From positions 30,507 to 94,506 of the forward strand of contig JANNSJ010000038.1 of the NCBI GenBank assembly GCA_031402435.1: a DNA stretch of 64,000 nt. The letters run 5' to 3'. The DNA comes from UBA11986 sp031402435. GTDB taxonomy: Bacteria; Bacteroidota; Ignavibacteria; UBA10030; UBA6906. Positions 51,214-58,852 of the stretch are shown piece by piece (the first letter of the stretch is position 1; each line of letters opens with the position of its first letter). Made by a program: the position numbers and the translations under genes. Under the pieces are notes generated by a model that had not been told where the DNA came from, did not search any database, and saw only the letters and a list, made by a program, of their open reading frames with translations.

Positions 51214-52740
51214 ATGTTGCTGCACGAATATCTTCACCGCTCCGCACAGCAAACGCCTGATAAAACAGCGCTCGTTACCGGCCCCACGCGACACGCCTAT
51301 GGGACCCTTGCGTCTTCCTCCCGTGGACTTGCAGCATACTTGCTTGCCAACGGGCTGCAAAAAGGTGATCGCGTTGTCGTCTATCTCGATAACTGTGTCG
51401 AGACTGTCATCTCGATCTTCGGGATACTTCAAGCGGGGGGGTGTTTCGTTGTCATCAACCATACTGCGCCACAAGAACGCCTCGGTTTCATCTTGAACCA
51501 TTGTTCCGCCAGGTTTCTCATCGCTCCGAACCAACGTATGGATCGGGCCCGCAATGCTCTCACGATGTGCATGTCTCCACCGCATCTCATCATCACGGGG
51601 GCCGACGCTTCTCATGAAACAAGTGAACGTTTTGAATCGGCGTGTGCAACAGCATCGGAAACTCCATCCGTCAACGTAACTGAAGCCGATCTCGCTGCAA
51701 TCATTTATACTTCCGGTTCGACTGGCGAACCGAAAGGAGTGACCTTTGCACACCGCAATATTGACGCGGCAGTGAGTTCCGTTAGTGCATATCTGGAAAG
51801 CAATGCCGGGGATGTCGTCCTTGGAGTCCTCCCACTTTCGTTTGGCTACGGGTTGCTGCAATTGCTGGTAACGTTTAGAACCGGCGGCAGACTTGTTCTG
51901 GAAAAAGGCTTCGGCTTCCCCTATGAGTTGGTGAAGCGGATAAAGGAAGAGCGCGTCACGGGTTTTGCAGGCGTCCCGACGATGTATGCAATTCTCACGC
52001 AACTTGATTCTCTCGCGAACGAAGATCTTTCTTCGTTACGATACATCACCAATGCGGCTGCCGGATTGCCACCTAGTTTTATTCCGAAGTTGAAGAAGAT
52101 CTTCCCGAACACCAGAATTTACTTGATGCATGGTTTAACCGAGTGCTTGCGAACGACATACCTTCCCCCGGACCAGACTGAACAGAAGCCAACATCTGTT
52201 GGGTGTGGAATGCCAAACGTCGAGCTTTGGCTCGAAGACCTACGGGGCAACCGCTTGCCAAGCGGACAAACGGGTGAATTGATGGTTCGCGGCGCAAACA
52301 TCATGCAGGGATATTGGAACGATCCAGTCACGACGGCCAAAGTCATACGGGTAGAGACGTCTCACAAAGAGCGCACACTCCATACGGGCGATCTCTTCAC
52401 ACAAGATGATGACGGCTATTTCTATTTCGTTGCAAGGATGGACGAGGTGATCAAAAGCCGGGGAGAACGCATCAGTCCCAAAGAGATTGAAGATGTTCTC
52501 TATCAACTAGATGAAGTACACGAAGCCCGTGTCATCGGAGTTCCCGACCTCATGTTGGGACAGGCCATCCGCGCGGAGATCGTGTTGAAAGAAGGCCGAA
52601 CTTTGACCGAACGTCAGGTAAAGGCATACTGCAAGGAACATCTCGAGGATTTCAAAACTCCCACCGTGGTAGCGTTCGTGACTGCTCTACCTAAAACCGC
52701 GGGCGGCAAGATCAAGCGCACCGGCGAGATTGCTTCATAG
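51214..52740 (+). CDS. AMP-forming acyl/aryl-CoA or carrier-protein ligase
   Basis: A 508-residue adenylate-forming enzyme. The P-loop signature IIYTSGSTGEPKG is near 168-180, the A4/A5 region holds YLMHGLTECLRTTYLPP, then TGDLF, and the hinge with VIKSRGERISPKEIE near 415-430 followed by the catalytic lysine in TAGGKIKR. It should activate a carboxylate with ATP and load it on the ACP gene product upstream. N-terminal LLHEYLHRSAQQTPDKTALV resembles the exosortase-A-associated ligase group. Confidence 0.92.
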   Translation: MLLHEYLHRSAQQTPDKTALVTGPTRHAYGTLASSSRGLAAYLLANGLQKGDRVVVYLDNCVETVISIFGILQAGGCFVVINHTAPQERLGFILNHCSARFLIAPNQRMDRARNALTMCMSPPHLIITGADASHETSERFESACATASETPSVNVTEADLAAIIYTSGSTGEPKGVTFAHRNIDAAVSSVSAYLESNAGDVVLGVLPLSFGYGLLQLLVTFRTGGRLVLEKGFGFPYELVKRIKEERVTGFAGVPTMYAILTQLDSLANEDLSSLRYITNAAAGLPPSFIPKLKKIFPNTRIYLMHGLTECLRTTYLPPDQTEQKPTSVGCGMPNVELWLEDLRGNRLPSGQTGELMVRGANIMQGYWNDPVTTAKVIRVETSHKERTLHTGDLFTQDDDGYFYFVARMDEVIKSRGERISPKEIEDVLYQLDEVHEARVIGVPDLMLGQAIRAEIVLKEGRTLTERQVKAYCKEHLEDFKTPTVVAFVTALPKTAGGKIKRTGEIAS

Positions 52741-52772
52741 CAAACGTTCACCTGATCTCTGCTTGCTCTTGC

Positions 52773-54404
52773 ATGCTGTATTCCCTACCTTCATCTCGAC
52801 AGAACAAACTCCTCTCAGTGCTGAAGACAATCAGAAACATAGGGACTCGCGGCAAACTGGCTGGGGCCCTGATACTCCTCGTGTTGTTACCCGCCATCTT
52901 CTATTCGGCATACGAGTTCAGCTCTCTCTCAAGAAGTGAAGGGCTGATTGGAGAAATCTACGCGCAACAACTCGAAGTGGTTCTCTTCTCTTTGAATCAA
53001 TACGCGTGGGATGTTGCCAACAGTTGGGCCAATACTATCAATGGCGAACTCAGAAACGCCGGTAACACTCACCATGACTACCATGCCATTCTCGCTCCTT
53101 TTCTGAAAGAGAACGCGGGCATCCAGTGCCTGTTTGTAACAGATAGCCTGCTTGCACCACCGCACATGATCTTCCATGAGACTACCGCTCGCCAACACTT
53201 TGATAGCCACACACTCACCGGTACATTGCGCTCCAATATGGACGCGGTCCAACGGCTGTATAAACTCCAAACGTCCGGATACAGGAAAATCAGCTCCGTC
53301 ACCGTGGCCGATAGCGCAGGCGTGCAGTCTCTTGCTCTTCTCTTCGTTGGTAACCGGCCGGATAACAGCAGACTGGTCATTGGGATTGTGCTGGATGCGG
53401 AGCGGTTCATTCGCGAAGTGCTCGGCCAGAAGATGAACGAGGCTGCGGGCGATAACTTCCTGGTTTCTGTAATCAAGAAAGGTTCGGATCGGCCTGTCTA
53501 TGGTACCATTGCACCTGCCGAAGTCCGGCAGACGAAGGAGCTCTGGCTCTTCCCCGACTACGTTGTCGGCATCCGGCTGCGTGGACAAACCATCGCCGAG
53601 GTTGTGCAGGAACGGTTCTATCGCAACATGATCCTCATTGGGCTGCTCGATGTAATTCTCATTGCAGGAGCATGGTTTATCTATCGCACTGTCCGGCGTG
53701 AAATGGAACTCGCGCAATTGAAATCGGACTTCGTCTCGAATGTCTCGCACGAACTGAAAACGCCTCTCGCCCTCATTCGCATGTTCGGCGAGACCCTCCA
53801 GATGAAGCGTGTCCCTTCGGAAGAGAAGAAACAGGAATACTACGACACCATCGTGCAGGAATCCGAACGTCTCACCCGGTTGGTGAACAACGTCCTGAGT
53901 TTCTCAAGAATGGAAGCGGGAAAGAAGGAATATCGTTTCGTCAACACCGATCTCAATACTGTTGTGCAGAAGGTGGTAAAGAGTTACGAAGCGCATCTGG
54001 TCCATCAGGGTTTTCAGCTTTCGACAACAGTTCATGACCAACCCTGCATCATCGGCGCCGACCCCGAAGCTGTCTCTGAAGCATTGCTCAATATCATTGA
54101 TAACGCAGCAAAGTACAGTGACAAGGAGAAGTCCATCAGGATTTTCACCGGAATGGTGAACAGCACAGCGTACATTGAAGTGGAAGATCATGGTATCGGC
54201 ATTGCACCGAAAGACCAGAAGATGATCTTCGACAAATTCCACCGGGTCTCATCCGGATTGGTCCACAACACAAAAGGAAGCGGCCTCGGACTGACGCTTG
54301 TCCGGCATATCATGGACGCACACAAGGGAATAGTTACTGTGAAGAGCGAGCCGGGTAAAGGCAGCACATTCAGACTTTCATTTCCACTAAAAGACAATGC
54401 CTAA
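52773..54404 (+). CDS. sensor histidine kinase
   Basis: A 543-residue kinase with two membrane helices (about 29-47 and 286-305) around a 235-residue periplasmic sensor domain of no recognised fold. The kinase core has the H box SHELKTPLALI (H326), N box ALLNIIDNAAKYS, G1 VEDHGIGIA and G2 GSGLGLTL. There is no HAMP or PAS domain. The start could instead be the GTG at 52818, since neither start has a good ribosome site. The response regulator gene overlaps its end by 8 bases. It lies 32 bases after the ligase gene, so the pair may be transcribed with that operon. Confidence 0.93.
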   Translation: MLYSLPSSRQNKLLSVLKTIRNIGTRGKLAGALILLVLLPAIFYSAYEFSSLSRSEGLIGEIYAQQLEVVLFSLNQYAWDVANSWANTINGELRNAGNTHHDYHAILAPFLKENAGIQCLFVTDSLLAPPHMIFHETTARQHFDSHTLTGTLRSNMDAVQRLYKLQTSGYRKISSVTVADSAGVQSLALLFVGNRPDNSRLVIGIVLDAERFIREVLGQKMNEAAGDNFLVSVIKKGSDRPVYGTIAPAEVRQTKELWLFPDYVVGIRLRGQTIAEVVQERFYRNMILIGLLDVILIAGAWFIYRTVRREMELAQLKSDFVSNVSHELKTPLALIRMFGETLQMKRVPSEEKKQEYYDTIVQESERLTRLVNNVLSFSRMEAGKKEYRFVNTDLNTVVQKVVKSYEAHLVHQGFQLSTTVHDQPCIIGADPEAVSEALLNIIDNAAKYSDKEKSIRIFTGMVNSTAYIEVEDHGIGIAPKDQKMIFDKFHRVSSGLVHNTKGSGLGLTLVRHIMDAHKGIVTVKSEPGKGSTFRLSFPLKDNA

Positions 54405-55080
54405 AATACTTGTTGTTGAAGACGAACCCCAAATGCAACGGGGAGTGAAAGACAACCTCGAGTTTGAGGGATATGAAGTCGATGTTGCGGACGATGGCAA
54501 GACCGGATTGCAGAAGCTTCTGGAGAACTCCTACGATCTCGCGTTGCTCGACGTGATGCTGCCCCAGATGTCCGGTCTCGATGTATGCAAGAAAGCGCGG
54601 GAGAAAGGAATCGCCACGCCTATCATCATGCTCACGTCAAAGGGAGACGAGATCGACAAGGTGCTCGGACTTGAGCTCGGTGCAGATGACTATGTCACGA
54701 AGCCATTTGGACTGCGGGAGCTTCTCGCCCGCGTCAAGGCTGTGTTGCGACGCTCCGAAGGTGCGGGGGCCGGCACTGCCGAAAGGATGACGCTTGGCTC
54801 CGTTGAAGTCGACTTCGCAACATACAATGCCTCCCGCTCCGGAGAAAATCTGCAGATGACACCCAAAGAGTTTGAGATCTTGAAATTCCTCTGGCAGCAC
54901 CGCAACAAATCAGTCAGCCGCGATCAGTTGCTCACGAATGTCTGGGGATATGATGAATCCGTCAGCACACGCACCGTCGACAACTTCATCCTGAAACTCC
55001 GTCAGAAAATCGAAGATGACCCCGCCCATCCCAAATACATTATTACCATTCATGGACTGGGGTATAAACTGATCCTTTGA
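54397..55080 (+). CDS. OmpR-type response regulator
   Basis: A 227-residue regulator. The receiver domain has the acidic pair ED at 8-9, phosphoacceptor D52 (LLDVMLPQMSG), T at about 82 and K at 102-104 (TKPFGLRELL). The C-terminal winged helix (130-227) is of OmpR type with GYDESVSTRTVDNFILKLRQKIEDDP and YIITIHGLGYKL. It is the partner of the kinase encoded just upstream. Confidence 0.97.
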   Translation: MPKILVVEDEPQMQRGVKDNLEFEGYEVDVADDGKTGLQKLLENSYDLALLDVMLPQMSGLDVCKKAREKGIATPIIMLTSKGDEIDKVLGLELGADDYVTKPFGLRELLARVKAVLRRSEGAGAGTAERMTLGSVEVDFATYNASRSGENLQMTPKEFEILKFLWQHRNKSVSRDQLLTNVWGYDESVSTRTVDNFILKLRQKIEDDPAHPKYIITIHGLGYKLIL

Positions 55081-55261
55081 GAAAGCTAACCACAGAGGAC
55101 GCAGGAGAACACAGAGAAGTGTTGGTCACAAACCTCGATTTTGACAGCTATTCGCCCGTGACATCTTTTTACAACCCTTGACGCAACCTGGACATCTCTG
55201 AAGATTTGTGCCCGTATCATGGTGCAGAACAAGTCACCAACACCAATCAACGGAGGATGTC

Positions 55262-55702
55262 ATGAAAGCATACACAATAGCAGCAGGGCTCATACTCACA
55301 GCAGCAACGGCAATGAGTCAGCAATTAACGAACGAGAGACCATACCTCTCCAGCACAATCAGCTATAGCAAAGTACAACTTCAGAAGGCAGCCAAGAACT
55401 TCCTTGCAAGCCTGAACAGCAACAATGAAGGCGTCGTGGAATCGGTGATTGCACAAGTTGCACACATGCAGTCAAGGATAACGCAAGAAGATCTCAAAGC
55501 TTTCGAAACAGTAGTGAACGAACTCGCCACCACCGGGCGCACTCCAACGATCCGTTACAAGGCATACCTTGCAGGACTCGTGTTCGCCAATCCACGCATG
55601 TTCAGTCAAGACACGGCTAGGGAGTATGCAAGCGCAGATGAGTTTTTCGCAGCCCTTAGCCTTCGCGTTCAGAAGACGTTGCTCGGTTACAATGGCAACT
55701 GA
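55262..55702 (+). CDS. small secreted helical protein, unknown function
   Basis: The start is the ATG at 55262 with GGAGG five bases upstream. The 146-residue product has a signal peptide (AYTIAAGLILTAATAMSQQ) and a helical mature part. It resembles the protein at 6845 in size and order: a first helix with A/L residues, an N-G turn, V(A/I)xVxxL with Q/R, then E/D-L-x-A/F and I/V-R-Y-K-A-Y-L-A (compare V-R-M-V-A-A-L-A). Function unknown. Confidence 0.65.
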   Translation: MKAYTIAAGLILTAATAMSQQLTNERPYLSSTISYSKVQLQKAAKNFLASLNSNNEGVVESVIAQVAHMQSRITQEDLKAFETVVNELATTGRTPTIRYKAYLAGLVFANPRMFSQDTAREYASADEFFAALSLRVQKTLLGYNGN

Positions 55703-55722
55703 ACTTCCATCGTAACAAAGAG

Positions 55723-56772
55723 ATGACAATGTTACCCCAGCGACACTACATACTACTCATCATAATTCTGATTGCCGGTTCCGCGCGAGGGGACGAATGG
55801 AAAACGCTCCTCGACCTTAAGGGTGAATGGAAGATTGAACTCGGCGACAATGCCCGATGGTCCGATCCCACATACGACGATTCGAAATGGGACAACATCA
55901 GCGTTCCCGCGCCGTGGGAGGATGAGGGGTTTCCCGGATATGATGGCTACGCGTGGTATCGCAAGCACTTCACTCTTCAGAACAGTCTCAAGGACAACGA
56001 TGTTTATCTTCACCTCGGATATGTTGATGACGTATCCGAGATATATCTGAACGGCCACATGATTGCTCTACAGGGAGAATTCCCACCGAACTTTGCCACG
56101 GCCTATGATGTTTACCAGCAGCATGCGGTTCCCCAACAATTCCTGAACAACACGGGAGATAACGTCATTGCCGTTCGTGTCTACGACCAGCGGCTTGGCG
56201 GAGGCATTACACATGGGAGAATCGGACTGTACGAGCCACAAAATGGCTTGAAGCTTGATTTACAGCTTGCCGGAATATGGCAATTCACCACCGGCGACAA
56301 CGGATCCTGGAAGGAACCATCGGCAAACGATGCCTCATGGAAGAAGGTCGTCGTACCGGGACATTGGGAAACACAGGGCTTCAAGGATTACGATGGCTTC
56401 GGCTGGTACCGGATCAAGTTCAAAGTGCCCGCCAACCTCATCGGGCAGAGACTCATTCTTCTGCTCGGAAAAATCGATGACGTTGATGAAACCTACTTGA
56501 ACGGCGAATTAGTTGGAAAGACAGGGGTGACGCGAAAAGGTATGGACCAAGGTGATGCCGGCAACTCGTGGCAGGAATTCCGTGCGTACGTCATTCCCTC
56601 CGATCTATTACTTCTTAATCAGGACAACACCCTCGCAGTCCGTGTAAACGACGTGTACCTCGGCGGCGGCATTTACGATGGACCGATTGGGCTCATCTCA
56701 CGCGACAAATATCTCAAATGGAAAAAAGATCAGGACGACGAGTGGCGGAGTTTGTTTGATTGGTTTAAGTGA
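55723..56772 (+). CDS. secreted protein with two tandem GH2-type jelly-roll domains
   Basis: A 349-residue protein with a signal peptide (cleavage near ARGDE). The mature part holds two copies of a galactose-binding-like jelly roll about 145 residues each (27-165 and 175-325), as in the N-terminal domain of GH2 glycosidases: DDSKWDNISVPAPWEDEGFPGYDGYAWYRKHF and DASWKKVVVPGHWETQGFKDYDGFGWYRIKF align residue by residue. The catalytic barrel is missing, so it binds carbohydrate or is a scaffold. The gene starts 20 bases after the small secreted protein. Confidence 0.85.
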   Translation: MTMLPQRHYILLIIILIAGSARGDEWKTLLDLKGEWKIELGDNARWSDPTYDDSKWDNISVPAPWEDEGFPGYDGYAWYRKHFTLQNSLKDNDVYLHLGYVDDVSEIYLNGHMIALQGEFPPNFATAYDVYQQHAVPQQFLNNTGDNVIAVRVYDQRLGGGITHGRIGLYEPQNGLKLDLQLAGIWQFTTGDNGSWKEPSANDASWKKVVVPGHWETQGFKDYDGFGWYRIKFKVPANLIGQRLILLLGKIDDVDETYLNGELVGKTGVTRKGMDQGDAGNSWQEFRAYVIPSDLLLLNQDNTLAVRVNDVYLGGGIYDGPIGLISRDKYLKWKKDQDDEWRSLFDWFK

Positions 56773-57131
56773 GGATTGAGGGTTTTAGATTGCAGATTTG
56801 GGATTTGTCCCTAATGGATTTGGCGTAAGACACTTCATCTTCCTTCGTGAGACCTAGTGTTCTTCGTGGAGAGTACTCTTTCCACAGGTTTACGACCACG
56901 CTTCTAGAAACTCTTCCGCCAATGATTCCCAGCCAGGTTGAACCGAGACACACCGCCATAAGGATGAAATTCATGGCTCATCATAAGAATCGCGTACTCG
57001 AAATGCAACCGTTGTTCATTGGGGAGGAATTCTGTACCTTAGCCATGTTATTTAACCACAAAGACGCGAAGGCTCAAAGACAAAATCATTTTCGTGCCAC
57101 TTCGTGTTAATTCGTGGATAAGTCTTTTCAA

Positions 57132-58274
57132 ATGCCCATCCATCAAACACTCAACATACTGCAAACCTGCTTCTCCCATTCCTGGGGTGGGTTGGAGATA
57201 CAGGCACTTGAGGTCACCTGCAAGCTCCATGAGCGTGGCCACAGAATGGGTCTTGCCTGCTGCAGAGGAAGTCGTCTCGCGCAAGAAGCACAACTCCACG
57301 ACATCAGCACCATACCTCTCGACGTGAGTGGTTACATCCACCCGCGCATCGTCTGGCAACTCAGCCGGCTCATCAAACGGCACAATATCCAGATCATCCA
57401 CTGTCAGCTCTCGAAGGATATCGCCACCATCGTCCCGGCAATGAAGTTGAGCGGCCATCGCATTCCCATCATCCTTAGCAAGCGGGTTGGTTCGTACGTA
57501 GGGAAGAAAGACATTTTCCATCGCCTCACGTATGCACACGTCAGCAAGGTCATGGCCATCTCAGAGGTCATCCACAAAAACGTTCTCGACACAACGCCCA
57601 TGACGCCCGACCGCGTGATGACACTCCATGATGCCATTGATACCGACGCATTCTCTCTCCGCAGAGTCGACCGCAATGCGGTGCGAAAAGAATTCGGATT
57701 CAGCAGCGACATGGTCGTTATCGGGCTCGTCGGACGGTTCTCTCCAGGCAAGGGACACGAAGAGTTTCTCGAAGCGGCAAGTATACTTTCAAAGAAGCAT
57801 AGTCACGTCCACTTTCTCGTTGTCGGCGAAGCAAGCCACGGCGAAGAACGCCATGCACAGAAGATTCGAACCCTCTCACTCACGTTGGGATTGGAAAAGG
57901 TCGTTACGTTTGCCGGATACCGGAAGGACATTCCAGAAATCATGGCGGCGTTCGATATCTTTGCGTTTCCATCGCATGCGGAGTCATTCGGCGTAGTCTT
58001 GATCGAAGCAATGGCGATGGAACGGCCTGTGGTGTCCACAAACTGCGACGGCGTGCTGGATATAGTCGTTGATGGCAAGACGGGGATCTACGTTCATCCA
58101 AGGAATGGAGCAGAACTCGCGGTGGCGCTTGGAAAGCTCATCAACGAGCCCACGTTGCGTGAACGCATGGGAAAAGAAGGGCGAAAAAGAGTTGAAGAAC
58201 TGTTCGACCAGAGGAAGCAGATGAACAGAATTGAAGAAGTGTACTTTGAGTTGATTGAGAAAAAGCAGGCGTAG
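57132..58274 (+). CDS. GT4-family glycosyltransferase
   Basis: A 380-residue GT-B glycosyltransferase. The N-terminal domain has the acceptor-side motif (CFSHSWGGLEIQALEVTCKLHERGH) and the C-terminal domain has LVGRFSPGKGHEEFLEAA, KDIPEIMAAFDIFAFPSHAESFGVVLIEAMAM with the E-x7-E donor motif. It should use a nucleotide sugar to extend a surface glycan or LPS. The start is set at 57132; a GTG at 57114 is the alternative, and neither has a clear ribosome site. The upstream 360 bases hold no gene. Confidence 0.88.
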   Translation: MPIHQTLNILQTCFSHSWGGLEIQALEVTCKLHERGHRMGLACCRGSRLAQEAQLHDISTIPLDVSGYIHPRIVWQLSRLIKRHNIQIIHCQLSKDIATIVPAMKLSGHRIPIILSKRVGSYVGKKDIFHRLTYAHVSKVMAISEVIHKNVLDTTPMTPDRVMTLHDAIDTDAFSLRRVDRNAVRKEFGFSSDMVVIGLVGRFSPGKGHEEFLEAASILSKKHSHVHFLVVGEASHGEERHAQKIRTLSLTLGLEKVVTFAGYRKDIPEIMAAFDIFAFPSHAESFGVVLIEAMAMERPVVSTNCDGVLDIVVDGKTGIYVHPRNGAELAVALGKLINEPTLRERMGKEGRKRVEELFDQRKQMNRIEEVYFELIEKKQA

Positions 58275-58276
58275 AA

Positions 58277-58453
58277 TCAGTCCCCTTCCCTCTTGTAGTA
58301 GTGCTTCGGATCCTCCACAATCTCATACGCCAACCCTTGCCGCTCGCAGGCGCGAATCGCATCTTCAAGGTGGAGGAATTGTGTGTCCCCTATGTACCAG
58401 TGTTCGCCTCCCATCCAACTGACGATGCGGACAAGTTGTGTTACTTCACCCAT
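58277..58453 (-). CDS. 58-residue protein coupled to the Smr gene
   Basis: A short ORF, ATG at 58453 to TGA at 58277. Its first codons overlap the last codons of the upstream Smr gene in another frame, with AGGGA about 10 bases before the ATG. The product is compact: MGGEHWYIGDTQFLHLEDAI and ACERQGLAYEIVEDP suggest a small beta-alpha-beta fold. Family unknown. It runs almost end to end with the convergent glycosyltransferase gene ending at 58274. Confidence 0.6.
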   Translation of the reverse strand: MGEVTQLVRIVSWMGGEHWYIGDTQFLHLEDAIRACERQGLAYEIVEDPKHYYKREGD

Positions 58454-58773
58454 ACAATTGTAATCCCTGCGTTTCCCGAGCCAAGATCAGCGTCAGTGTA
58501 GCTTCCGACCTCCGACCGCATTTCTTGCGTTGCCGCATTATACAAACTGTACTCTTCTGCTGCAATAACCTTTCTGAATTTGTTCTTGTTACGGAACGCC
58601 CAGTTGCGCACGAGCTCCTTCGTCGCGCTTCCTTTGCCTGAACTTCCGTAGCCATGAATGATCTTGAGGATGTGAAGCGAGGATGAATTCCGAACCTTCG
58701 ACCACGCGTCAAGCAAATCCTCTTCCGCCTCCTCAGGCCTACGAGTGGGATGAGCAACATCGATAGTAAGCAT
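58441..58773 (-). CDS. Smr-domain protein
   Basis: The start is set at the ATG at 58773 (GGGAG spaced about 8 bases); ATGs at 58788 and 58836 are alternatives. The 110-residue product is a stand-alone Smr domain: ILKIIHGYGSSGKGSATKELVRNW holds the HGxG glycine loop. Smr domains nick or bind nucleic acid (branched DNA or stalled mRNA). The N-terminal helix DAWSKVRNSS carries the first conserved motif. Confidence 0.8.
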   Translation of the reverse strand: MLTIDVAHPTRRPEEAEEDLLDAWSKVRNSSSLHILKIIHGYGSSGKGSATKELVRNWAFRNKNKFRKVIAAEEYSLYNAATQEMRSEVGSYTDADLGSGNAGITIVWVK

Positions 58774-58852
58774 CAGCGAGGCTCCCATATCCGCTTTCCT
58801 GTCTCCGTTCTCCCGCCTCCGGTTTCCTGTTTTCATTCTCCCGTTTCCGTCT

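Noticed and set aside
51010..52002. 330-residue minus-strand ORF
   Set aside because: Antisense to the ACP and acyl ligase genes with intact motifs; no domain seen.
56773..57131. 360-base gap before the glycosyltransferase
   Set aside because: Contains AT-rich stretches with ACCACAAAGACGCGAAGG-like text seen in many bacterial intergenic regions; no frame or hairpin worth calling.
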